Source: Nanobdellota archaeon (lineage in GTDB: Archaea > Nanobdellota > Nanobdellia > Pacearchaeales > GW2011-AR1). From it: DNA of 5,928 bases. The stretch is from positions 1-5,928 of the forward strand of contig JAHIEP010000076.1 in NCBI GenBank assembly GCA_018901375.1, in the 5' to 3' direction. Positions within the stretch are counted from its first letter, which is position 1; every line of letters begins with the position of its first letter. Positions 1 to 4,056 of the stretch are shown here, one piece after another. Under the pieces are notes generated by a model. The model searched no databases and was not told the origin of the DNA. It saw only the letters and a list, made by a program, of their open reading frames with translations. The translations under genes were made by a program, and so were the position numbers.

Positions 1-35
1 AACTCAAAACCTATCTCAAACCAAGAAAGCAATAA

Positions 36-58
36 TTCCGTTTACGCATAAACGTAAA
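36..58. repeat. Palindrome copy 1 (core CGTTTA-CGCA-TAAACG)
   Basis: Inverted repeat with 6-bp arms (39-44 and 49-54) around a 4-base spacer. It is the same element as at 587-609 and 1979-2000. On the minus strand it follows a G-rich stretch (61-84) and a hairpin (89-118), the same order as downstream of uS9. By analogy with the other copies it may lie upstream of a gene beyond the left edge, but no start codon is visible in 1-35. Confidence 0.75.
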
Positions 59-88
59 GTCCGCCGCCCCACCAAACCCACTCCATAA

Positions 89-118
89 GAAATACAGCGT
101 CGAAGACGACGTAATTTC
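89..118 (-). repeat. Hairpin downstream of the acidic protein gene
   Basis: Two stacked arms: GAAAT/ATTTC outside and CGTCG/CGACG inside, separated by a small asymmetric internal loop, with a 4-base terminal loop. It lies 68 bases past the stop of the 125-residue gene and is followed on the minus strand by a G-rich stretch at 61-84. It could act as a 3'-end signal, but no oligo-T run follows directly, so a terminator call would be weak. The rest of 1-185 shows no coding potential I can support. Confidence 0.55.
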
Positions 119-185
119 TCATGAAAGAAAACAACCCAGAAATCTATCTCAAATCTGAAAAATAATTACAACCATACAAACAAAC

Positions 186-563
186 CTACTCCTCTGTGTT
201 GGCATCGTCTTTTACCAACATCCAATAATTTCTACAATTGACAACCGTATCCAAAAAACTTTGAATCCCATTATCAAATTCAAGAGAAATCTCATTCTCA
301 AAAGAATACAAATCCATATCATTCCAATCAACCCAAGAAAAATACCTCCTTCCTAAATCAAGCAAAAAATTATAATGATCTATTGACGAAACATATTTTA
401 CATAAAGCACATTTATTCTAGGCAAATCCACCTCATCACAATTTTTTTCATCATAAAAATAAGATCTAATCTGATAATTAAACATAGTCACATCATCAGA
501 AATATCCTCCATCTCTTTAATCAAATTCTCTTCATCAAATTTACCTTCTAAATTATCTGCCAT
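186..563 (-). CDS. Unrecognised acidic protein, 125 aa
   Basis: I do not recognise this protein. It is strongly acidic (29 Asp/Glu against 10 Lys/Arg) and rich in aromatic residues, with a Trp/Tyr-dense middle around residues 74-87 (YFSWVDWNDMDLY) and another aromatic cluster near 113-115. It has only two cysteines, no membrane segment and no signal peptide, and is probably a soluble, largely helical cytoplasmic protein. The start is supported by GGGGTGA at 573-580, about nine bases before the ATG. It follows uS9, the place where many archaea carry rpoN (Rpo10), but it lacks the zinc-binding cysteines of Rpo10 and is twice its length, so it is not that gene. Its base composition is more AT-rich than the ribosomal genes. 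It may be lineage-specific. Confidence 0.75.
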   Translation of the reverse strand: MADNLEGKFDEENLIKEMEDISDDVTMFNYQIRSYFYDEKNCDEVDLPRINVLYVKYVSSIDHYNFLLDLGRRYFSWVDWNDMDLYSFENEISLEFDNGIQSFLDTVVNCRNYWMLVKDDANTEE

Positions 564-572
564 CTTAAAAAA

Positions 573-580
573 TCACCCCA
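573..580 (-). promoter_or_regulatory. Shine-Dalgarno site of the acidic protein gene
   Basis: GGGGTGA lies about nine bases upstream of the ATG at 563. It is a good archaeal ribosome-binding site and supports that start. Confidence 0.6.
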
Positions 581-586
581 CACATT

Positions 587-609
587 TTCCGTTTACACAT
601 AAACGTAAA
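587..609. repeat. Palindrome copy 2 (core CGTTTA-CACA-TAAACG)
   Basis: Same element as at 36-58 and 1979-2000: 6-bp arms at 590-595 and 600-605. It sits about 10 bases upstream of the Shine-Dalgarno site of the acidic gene. The flank TTCC is shared by all three copies; the other flank (GTAAA) matches copy 1. It could be a DNA operator or an RNA hairpin in the 5' region of the gene. Confidence 0.8.
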
Positions 610-620
610 CCCACCCCACC

Positions 621-714
621 AAGCCCCCGACGAAGTCGAGCCCCCCCAACGAAGTTTGAGCCACCCATTTTGAAAAAATGAGCCCCCTGAAAAATCACAA
701 TTTTTCGAGCCCCC
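621..714 (-). repeat. Five-unit array of G-rich spacers and mini-hairpins
   Basis: On the plus strand GAGCCCCC or a close variant begins at 707, 680, 658, 638 and (as AAGCCCCC) 621, a step of 17-27 bases. Each gap holds a different small inverted repeat: GAAAAAT-CACA-ATTTTTC (690-706 with its flank), CATTTT-GAA-AAAATG (666-680), CAAC-GAA-GTTTG with one bulge (647-658), and CGAC-GAA-GTCG (628-638). Three of the four loops are GAA (UUC on the mRNA). The structure is conserved while the arm sequences change. It begins directly after the uS9 stop codon. Confidence 0.75.
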
Positions 715-716
715 TC

Positions 717-1118
717 TCAACGAAACGACGTCTGCCTATTCGCCCGAGCCTTAGAATCCCCTGGCTTACACGCCTCCTTCCGACGAGTATCAGCAATCAA
801 CAAATTCCTATCATAAGACAAAAACACATTCTTCAAATTCTCGTCCTTAGTAAAAGCAACAATCGCCTTAGCAATCGCCAACCGCCCCGCCTCGACCTGA
901 CAAGCAATCCCACCACCAGTAACATTCAAAGCAATATCAAATTTCAAATTCCCTAAAACATCCTTAGCAAGAATCAAAGGCTCATTAATTTCCAACTGTT
1001 GCAAATCACTCAAAAAAGTTAAAGGCCTCTTATTAAAAGTAATCTTCCCATCTCCCTCCCCAATCGTAGCCTTAGCCACCGCAGTCTTCCTCTTCCCTGA
1101 AACAACCATTTTATCCAT
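717..1118 (-). CDS. rps9: Small-subunit ribosomal protein uS9
   Basis: uS9 (S9p/S16e) sits in the 30S head, and its C-terminal tail reaches the P-site tRNA. Family signatures are clear: VSGKRKTAVAKATI near residues 6-19, the glycine turn NVTGGGIACQVEAGRLAIAKA (about 65-85), and the basic tail RRKEACKPGDSKARANRQTSFR at the end. The product is 133 aa, the normal archaeal length. I chose ATG at 1118 because GGGGGT lies seven bases upstream; the frame is open further to a TTG at 1133 inside that ribosome-binding site. A shorter start at the Met at 1109 is possible. The penultimate residue is Phe, where the usual ending is Lys-Arg. The gene follows uL13 in the usual archaeal order. Confidence 0.97.
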   Translation of the reverse strand: MDKMVVSGKRKTAVAKATIGEGDGKITFNKRPLTFLSDLQQLEINEPLILAKDVLGNLKFDIALNVTGGGIACQVEAGRLAIAKAIVAFTKDENLKNVFLSYDRNLLIADTRRKEACKPGDSKARANRQTSFR

Positions 1119-1135
1119 AAAAATTACCCCCAAGC

Positions 1136-1172
1136 CGTCCGACCCACCGACCCACCGACCACCGACCTCCCG
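1136..1172 (-). repeat. GGTCGGTG direct-repeat array between uL13 and uS9
   Basis: On the mRNA strand, a unit of about eight bases (GTCGGTGG) is repeated roughly four times with slight length variation. It begins immediately after the hairpin that holds the uL13 stop codon and ends just before the uS9 ribosome-binding site. It fills most of the 72-base gap. Confidence 0.75.
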
Positions 1173-1197
1173 GAAATGAAATCTTTGATTTCATTTC
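1173..1197 (-). repeat. Hairpin containing the uL13 stop codon
   Basis: Perfect 11-bp inverted repeat GAAATGAAATC / GATTTCATTTC with a 3-base loop. The uL13 TGA (1191-1193) lies inside one arm. The same 11-bp arms occur at the uS13 stop (4032-4056). No oligo-T run follows, so it does not resemble a simple terminator. Confidence 0.85.
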
Positions 1198-1610
1198 AAC
1201 AACCCCACTATTTCTTTAACTGTCGCAAACTTCATAGGCTTCCTATGTCCCAACTTAATCGCCCCCTCATCCCCAACCCCGAAACCCCGAAACCCCGAAA
1301 CCCCGCTAAAACACCGAAGACGCTTTAATGCATCCTGTCCCTTCATTCTATCTCGCGGCAACATCCCACGAATCATTCGCTTAACCAACCTATCCGCAAC
1401 CCGAGGATACTTCGGCCCCTTCATCGAACCCCCCGAACCCATTTCCCTCTTCGCCAAAATTTTCTTCGCCAACAACTTCTTATCTCCCGAAACAATTATC
1501 TTCTCACAATTCAAAACATCAACAGAATTCCCCTTCAATAAATCCTTAGCAACCACAGACGCCAATCTACCAAAAACACATCCCTCGCCATCATAAACTA
1601 TTTTGCTCAT
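1191..1610 (-). CDS. rpl13: Large-subunit ribosomal protein uL13 with repeat-encoded insert
   Basis: uL13 (L13p/L13Ae) is a 50S protein. Family features are present: GRLASVVAKDLL (residues 14-25), the KGPKYPRVADRLVKRMIRGMLPRD segment (64-87) and ALKRLR (94-99). Length is 139 aa, about normal for archaea. The start is fixed by a 4-base ATGA overlap with the eL18 stop, implying coupled translation. Residues 103-112 (GVSGFRGFGV) are encoded by three and a half copies of the octamer GGGGTTTC at 1277-1304, the same unit found between uS13 and uS4. The native family sequence at this place is a variable loop, and total length is unchanged, so the repeat seems to have replaced native residues. The C-terminus ends inside the stop-codon hairpin. 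Confidence 0.97.
   Translation of the reverse strand: MSKIVYDGEGCVFGRLASVVAKDLLKGNSVDVLNCEKIIVSGDKKLLAKKILAKREMGSGGSMKGPKYPRVADRLVKRMIRGMLPRDRMKGQDALKRLRCFSGVSGFRGFGVGDEGAIKLGHRKPMKFATVKEIVGLLK
1277..1304 (-). repeat. Octamer tandem repeat inside uL13
   Basis: Three and a half copies of CCCCGAAA (mRNA strand: TTTCGGGG), with four GGGG runs spaced by TTTC on the mRNA. Since eight is not a multiple of three, all frames are read in turn, giving GVSGFRGFGV. The stretch just 5' on the mRNA (1307-1327) can form a weak 6-bp stem including one G-U pair, but it encodes conserved residues and may be chance. Confidence 0.85.
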
Positions 1611-1969
1611 CGTAAAATATCAAAACCATTTAATTCAGGATTCTTCTTCATCTCATCGACGATAAAAACAAAAGTCCCCTTGGCGTCCTTAATCTTTTCA
1701 ATCGCACGAACAGAAGCAGACCAAGCCACAATCTTTTTCGCCCCACTCAAATCCCCAGCCGACAAAATCTTCCCAGCAACCAAAACATCACCCTTAATCA
1801 TATCAACATCTTTCAAATTCACCGCAGGCCACCGTCTCTTAGGTCGAGCCAATTCCTTAGCAACAACAGGATTCGTCTTCTTTAAACGAACAATAGTCTC
1901 AACTAAAGAAGCGTCCATTTTGTGCCTCATCCTTTTCTCTATCTTCGTTTTATTTATCGTTATTTCCAT
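1607..1969 (-). CDS. rpl18e: Large-subunit ribosomal protein eL18
   Basis: eL18 is an archaeal/eukaryotic 50S protein. The product is 120 aa, as in other archaea. Recognisable stretches are AKELARPKRRWPAVNLKDV (residues 37-55), the VLVAGKILSAGDL turn (62-74), KKIVAWSASVRAIEKI (78-93) and the C-terminal MKKNPELNGFDILR. The start is chosen at the first ATG; Met14 and Met18 are alternatives, and no Shine-Dalgarno site precedes any of them clearly. A palindrome (1979-2000) lies nine bases upstream of the ATG, where a ribosome-binding site would be expected. The stop overlaps the uL13 start (ATGA). Confidence 0.95.
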   Translation of the reverse strand: MEITINKTKIEKRMRHKMDASLVETIVRLKKTNPVVAKELARPKRRWPAVNLKDVDMIKGDVLVAGKILSAGDLSGAKKIVAWSASVRAIEKIKDAKGTFVFIVDEMKKNPELNGFDILR

Positions 1970-1978
1970 TTTCTTATT

Positions 1979-2000
1979 TTCCGTTTACACATAAACGGAA
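1979..2000. repeat. Palindrome copy 3, perfect 9-bp arms
   Basis: TTCCGTTTA, spacer CACA, TAAACGGAA. It is the most symmetric of the three copies: where copies 1 and 2 have an A-G mismatch in the outer stem, this one is fully paired. It ends nine bases upstream of the eL18 ATG. As RNA it would be a stable 9-bp hairpin in the eL18 leader; as DNA it has the form of a dimer-binding operator. Confidence 0.85.
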
Positions 2001-2114
2001 CTCTTCCAACCCAATGAATGAGGATTCAAACCCTCGTGAGTATAAGTCAACGTGCCCCTATCCAGTCTAACCAAACAAATACCAATTCCTGATTAATTCA
2101 AGAACGCAGCTAAA
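2001..2114 (-). other. rpo3-eL18 gap, content unresolved; tRNA-like fragments
   Basis: No reading frame is supported here. On the minus strand the segment around 2018-2040 resembles a tRNA T-arm (GGTTTGAATCC), and about 2040-2058 resembles an anticodon arm (TGA-CTTATAC-TCA). However, the stems are irregular, the T-loop lacks C56, and I cannot find a matching 5' acceptor strand. The position is suggestive, because the Haloarcula S9 operon carries a tRNA-Leu gene directly before eL18. This may be a decayed or intron-broken tRNA, or chance. Confidence 0.25.
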
Positions 2115-2822
2115 TCACTTAACAGCCTTGCTAACTTCAAACAAATTTTCCTTCAAAGCCTTACATGCCTCAACAAATATATCCGAAGCACGAATCTGTC
2201 CCCACGACTCAATCACAAAAACCAAATTATCATCAAACGAAATTTCAACTCCAGGAAAATCTTCCATATCCTCATTATCCAAATCACATGCCGAAGCGTC
2301 CTTAACTTTCAACTTCTCGCCAAACATTTCAAAAACCTTAGGATACAACTCAGCCAATTCAGAATACCTTTCTCCCTCGCTGGAAATTTTAATCTTCGCC
2401 AAATGTTTATAATAAACAAGTCCAGGCATAAACTTAGCGTGCTCAATTCCCTTTCCAACTCGAGCCCTAGCAACAAGTTCAACTTCCTGACCCGCCCCAA
2501 GCAAAACAATCGGAGTCTCTGGATAAACAACATCATCCCCAAGCTCTCCAGCAAAAACATCAGTTATCTCACCTTTCCCTTTAACTTTCATTTTCATCTC
2601 AACACTCTCACCTTTTTTCATCTTCTGATTTTTCAAACTAACCAGCCCTAATCGGTGAGAAATTATTTCATCATAAAGCGCAGAATCATTTTTATAAATA
2701 TCACATTCATCAATAGCCAAAATCGGAATCTCTCCAACGCTCCTCCGAATCGCATTCGCCAAACTAACGCTCATATCTGTAGTGAAGCTAATTTCTTCCG
2801 CAGTTTTTGTTATGTTTTCCAT
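2115..2822 (-). CDS. rpo3: DNA-directed RNA polymerase subunit Rpo3 (RpoD)
   Basis: Rpo3 (Rpb3/bacterial alpha-like) pairs with Rpo11 and forms the platform on which RNA polymerase assembles. The N-terminal motif SLANAIRRSVGEIPILAIDECDI (residues 20-42) and YDEIISHRLGLVSL (50-63) are diagnostic. FMPGLVYYKHLAKIKI (131-146) and the C-terminal dimerisation segment from VFVIESWGQIRASDIFVEACKAL (201-223) follow. At 235 aa it is shorter than many archaeal forms, and its three cysteines (40, 179, 220) are scattered, so the 4Fe-4S insert domain known in several archaea is absent. ATG at 2822 has no strong ribosome-binding site. It sits in the usual place between uS11 and eL18. Confidence 0.97.
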   Translation of the reverse strand: MENITKTAEEISFTTDMSVSLANAIRRSVGEIPILAIDECDIYKNDSALYDEIISHRLGLVSLKNQKMKKGESVEMKMKVKGKGEITDVFAGELGDDVVYPETPIVLLGAGQEVELVARARVGKGIEHAKFMPGLVYYKHLAKIKISSEGERYSELAELYPKVFEMFGEKLKVKDASACDLDNEDMEDFPGVEISFDDNLVFVIESWGQIRASDIFVEACKALKENLFEVSKAVK

Positions 2823-2835
2823 TTTATTTTATCCA

Positions 2836-2852
2836 GTTTTTAGTTTAAAAAC
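2836..2852 (-). repeat. Hairpin upstream of rpo3
   Basis: Perfect 7-bp inverted repeat GTTTTTA / TAAAAAC with a 3-base loop, ending 13 bases before the rpo3 ATG. On the minus strand it includes TTTTTAAA, which could instead be part of an archaeal TATA box for an internal rpo3 promoter, although it would lie too close to the start codon for a leadered transcript. The remainder of the uS11-rpo3 gap shows no frame. Confidence 0.45.
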
Positions 2853-2882
2853 CTATACAATTTAATTCTACTCTCACAAATA

Positions 2883-2914
2883 CCCACAAGCGAAGCGACC
2901 GACGACCCACTACC
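2883..2914 (-). repeat. G-rich repeat after uS11, shared with the uS4 coding region
   Basis: The plus-strand 17-mer ACCGACGACCCACTACC at 2898-2914 is identical to 3430-3446 inside the uS4 gene. On the mRNA it lies just 3' of the hairpin holding the uS11 stop codon and is followed by more GT/G-rich sequence up to about 2883. Confidence 0.75.
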
Positions 2915-2917
2915 GTT

Positions 2918-2936
2918 TGAAATTCTCTGAATTTCA
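2918..2936 (-). repeat. Hairpin containing the uS11 stop codon
   Basis: Perfect 8-bp inverted repeat TGAAATTC / GAATTTCA with a 3-base loop. The uS11 TGA (2934-2936) is at the foot of the stem. It resembles the stop hairpins of uL13 and uS13 in loop size and AAAT-rich arms but has its own sequence. Confidence 0.8.
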
Positions 2937-3320
2937 TACCCTCCGCCCCCTTCGTCCACCAGCTTTCTTCGGCCCCCCTCGAGGAATACAAGTTGTCTCA
3001 ACCATACTCAAAATCTTAAATCCCTCTTTCGTCAAAGTCCTCACAATCGCATGCGCCCCCGGACCAATCCCCGTCTCGCCAGTCTGCCCCTTCATCCGAA
3101 CATAAAGCTCCCTAATTTTATAATCTTTACAAACTTCCTGAACCCTCTTCGCAATAAACATAGCAATCGTCGGGTTCGACCTCATCCTATCATGCTTCGT
3201 AATCTGCCCACCAGAAATCCGCCCAATCGTATCCCCAGCCAAATCCGTCACCGTCGCAATCGTATTATTAAACGTAGCATAAATATTCAATATCCCAACA
3301 TTCTCTTCATTCTTAGCCAT
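2934..3320 (-). CDS. rps11: Small-subunit ribosomal protein uS11
   Basis: uS11 (S11p/S14e) lies on the 30S platform, near the mRNA exit. It is the most conserved gene here: NIYATFNNTIATVTDLAGDTIGRISGGQITK (residues 12-42), DRMRSNPTIAMFIAKRV (44-60), LYVRMKGQTGETGIGPGAHAIVRTL (72-96) and the ending CIPRGGPKKAGGRRGRRV. Length is 128 aa, typical. I place the start at 3320, because AGGAGG precedes it by four bases and the product then matches the family; an in-frame ATG at 3362 would add 14 residues translated from the hairpin and is unlikely. The start codon and its ribosome-binding site lie in a 10-bp hairpin (3317-3340). The stop codon lies in another. Confidence 0.98.
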   Translation of the reverse strand: MAKNEENVGILNIYATFNNTIATVTDLAGDTIGRISGGQITKHDRMRSNPTIAMFIAKRVQEVCKDYKIRELYVRMKGQTGETGIGPGAHAIVRTLTKEGFKILSMVETTCIPRGGPKKAGGRRGRRV

Positions 3321-3372
3321 TTTTCCTCCTGGAAAAATGGTCTGTGATTGATCTATAATCATTCTCCGCCAT
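3313..3372 (-). CDS. Possible leader peptide between uS4 and uS11 (19 aa)
   Basis: The frame MAENDYRSITDHFSRRKNG starts with the ATG of a TAATG overlap with the uS4 stop, runs through the uS11 start hairpin and ends at a TAA made of bases 6-8 of uS11 (ATGGCTAA). Translating it would open the hairpin and place the ribosome on the uS11 start. Its first codons (ATGGCGGAGAATGA) resemble those of uS11 (ATGGCTAAGAATGA). It is unproven: it has no known homologue, and a chance frame is possible. Confidence 0.35.
   Translation of the reverse strand: MAENDYRSITDHFSRRKNG
3317..3340 (-). promoter_or_regulatory. Start-codon/Shine-Dalgarno hairpin of uS11
   Basis: On the mRNA: CCATTTTTCC, loop AGGA, GGAAAAATGG. 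The 10-bp stem holds part of the AGGAGG ribosome-binding site and the ATG itself in its 3' arm. DUF655 has nearly the same hairpin (5070-5095). Confidence 0.75.
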
Positions 3373-3926
3373 TATTCTCCAACCTCCACATTTTCTTCTT
3401 CAATATTCTCTCCCTCCAAGTCACCGACTACCGACGACCCACTACCCACCACCTTCGCCAAAGGCGACGCCTTCCTCTCTTTCAAAGCAAGCTTATTTTC
3501 CAAATCTTTCGTCACAACAAACGACGGAACATTCACAATGCTCCCATCAACCAAAACATTCTTATGAACAATCAACTGCCGAGCACCCTTAACCGTCGTC
3601 GCTAACTTCTTCTTAACCAAAAAAGTCTGCAACCTTCTCTCAAAAATACTTTCCTCAGTCAAAGCCAAAACATCAGAAATATTCAAAATATTCATCCCAA
3701 CTTTATTCAACTTATCAAAAAATTTCTGTTGCTCCTCAACATCCTTACCAATCAAAGCTTTAGCCCTTCGCCTCAACTTAGAAACCGCCGTCTTCGCTTT
3801 CCAAATCTCACGCTTATTTTTCAAACCATATCTCTTAACCAAAACATTCTCCTCATCCATCCGAGCCCTATCATACAATTTCTTAGGACGACTAAACAAT
3901 TTTCTTTTTCTCTTAATATCTCCCAT
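3372..3926 (-). CDS. rps4: Small-subunit ribosomal protein uS4 with repeat-derived tail
   Basis: uS4 (S4p/S9e) is a primary 16S rRNA-binding protein of the 30S body. The archaeal N-terminus MGDIKRKRKLFSRPKKLYDRARMDEE is followed by LVKRYGLKNKREIWKAKTAVSKLRRRAKALI (residues 29-59), and the S4 RNA-binding domain covers about 97-145 (RRLQTFLVKKKLATTVKGARQLIVHKNVLVDG). Length, 184 aa, is near the family's. Start: ATG at 3926 with GGAGGT ten bases upstream. Residues 153-169 (ASPLAKVVGSGSSVVGD) are encoded by a hairpin plus G-rich repeat module (3422-3467) that shares a 17-mer with the uS11-rpo3 gap. The last 15 residues are Glu/Asn-rich. The tail beyond residue 150 thus looks remodelled by a repeat. 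Confidence 0.97.
   Translation of the reverse strand: MGDIKRKRKLFSRPKKLYDRARMDEENVLVKRYGLKNKREIWKAKTAVSKLRRRAKALIGKDVEEQQKFFDKLNKVGMNILNISDVLALTEESIFERRLQTFLVKKKLATTVKGARQLIVHKNVLVDGSIVNVPSFVVTKDLENKLALKERKASPLAKVVGSGSSVVGDLEGENIEEENVEVGE
3422..3467 (-). repeat. Hairpin plus G-rich repeat inside the uS4 gene
   Basis: Perfect 5-bp hairpin TCGCC-AAA-GGCGA (3455-3467), followed 3' on the mRNA by GGTGGTGGGTAGTGGG and GTCGTCGGTAGTCGG (3422-3453). The 17 bases at 3430-3446 match 2898-2914 exactly. The order, hairpin with a 3-base loop and then a G-rich direct repeat, is the same as at the uL13, uS11 and uS13 stop codons. Confidence 0.75.
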
Positions 3927-3957
3927 CTCAAATATTACCTCCAGCCGAACAAGTCAC

Positions 3958-4031
3958 GCCGAAACCCCGAAACCCCGAAACCCCGAAACCCCGACACCCC
4001 GACACCCCGACACCCCGAAAACCGACACCCC
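3958..4031 (-). repeat. Octamer tandem array between uS13 and uS4
   Basis: About nine consecutive units of CCCCGAAA or CCCCGACA (mRNA: TTTCGGGG / TGTCGGGG), with one irregular unit near 4019-4026. On the mRNA this is a series of GGGG runs at a step of eight, a sequence able to form G-quadruplexes. The variants are grouped (GAAA units at one end, three GACA units together), as expected of local slippage or unequal exchange. It begins directly after the uS13 stop hairpin and ends before the uS4 ribosome-binding site. Confidence 0.9.
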
Positions 4032-4056
4032 GAAATGAAATCTCCGATTTCATTTC
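4032..4056 (-). repeat. Hairpin containing the uS13 stop codon
   Basis: GAAATGAAATC, 3-base loop, GATTTCATTTC: the same 11-bp arms as at the uL13 stop (1173-1197), differing only in the loop. The uS13 TGA is at 4050-4052, in the arm. Two exact copies at two unrelated gene ends point to a common origin. Confidence 0.88.

Noticed and set aside
621..714. CRISPR array.
   Set aside because: Repeats are about 8 bases and steps only 17-27 bases; the variable parts are palindromes. No cas genes are present.
717..1133. Longer uS9 starting at TTG 1133.
   Set aside because: The TTG falls within the ribosome-binding site GGGGGT that serves the ATG at 1118, and the extra residues do not resemble the family.
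36..2000. The palindromes as insertion-sequence ends or attachment sites.
   Set aside because: No transposase or integrase frame lies between or near them, and the DNA between copies is the normal operon order.
2934..3362. Longer uS11 starting at ATG 3362.
   Set aside because: The 14 added residues come from the hairpin and spacer, the nearest purine run is only two bases from that ATG, and uS11 from 3320 already has the family length with AGGAGG properly spaced.
3958..4031. CRISPR or integron repeats between uS13 and uS4.
   Set aside because: It is a simple tandem octamer without spacers.
1173..4056. Stop-codon hairpins as plain transcription terminators.
   Set aside because: They lack a following T-run, are inside an operon whose downstream genes are essential, and archaeal termination usually depends on oligo-T rather than hairpins.
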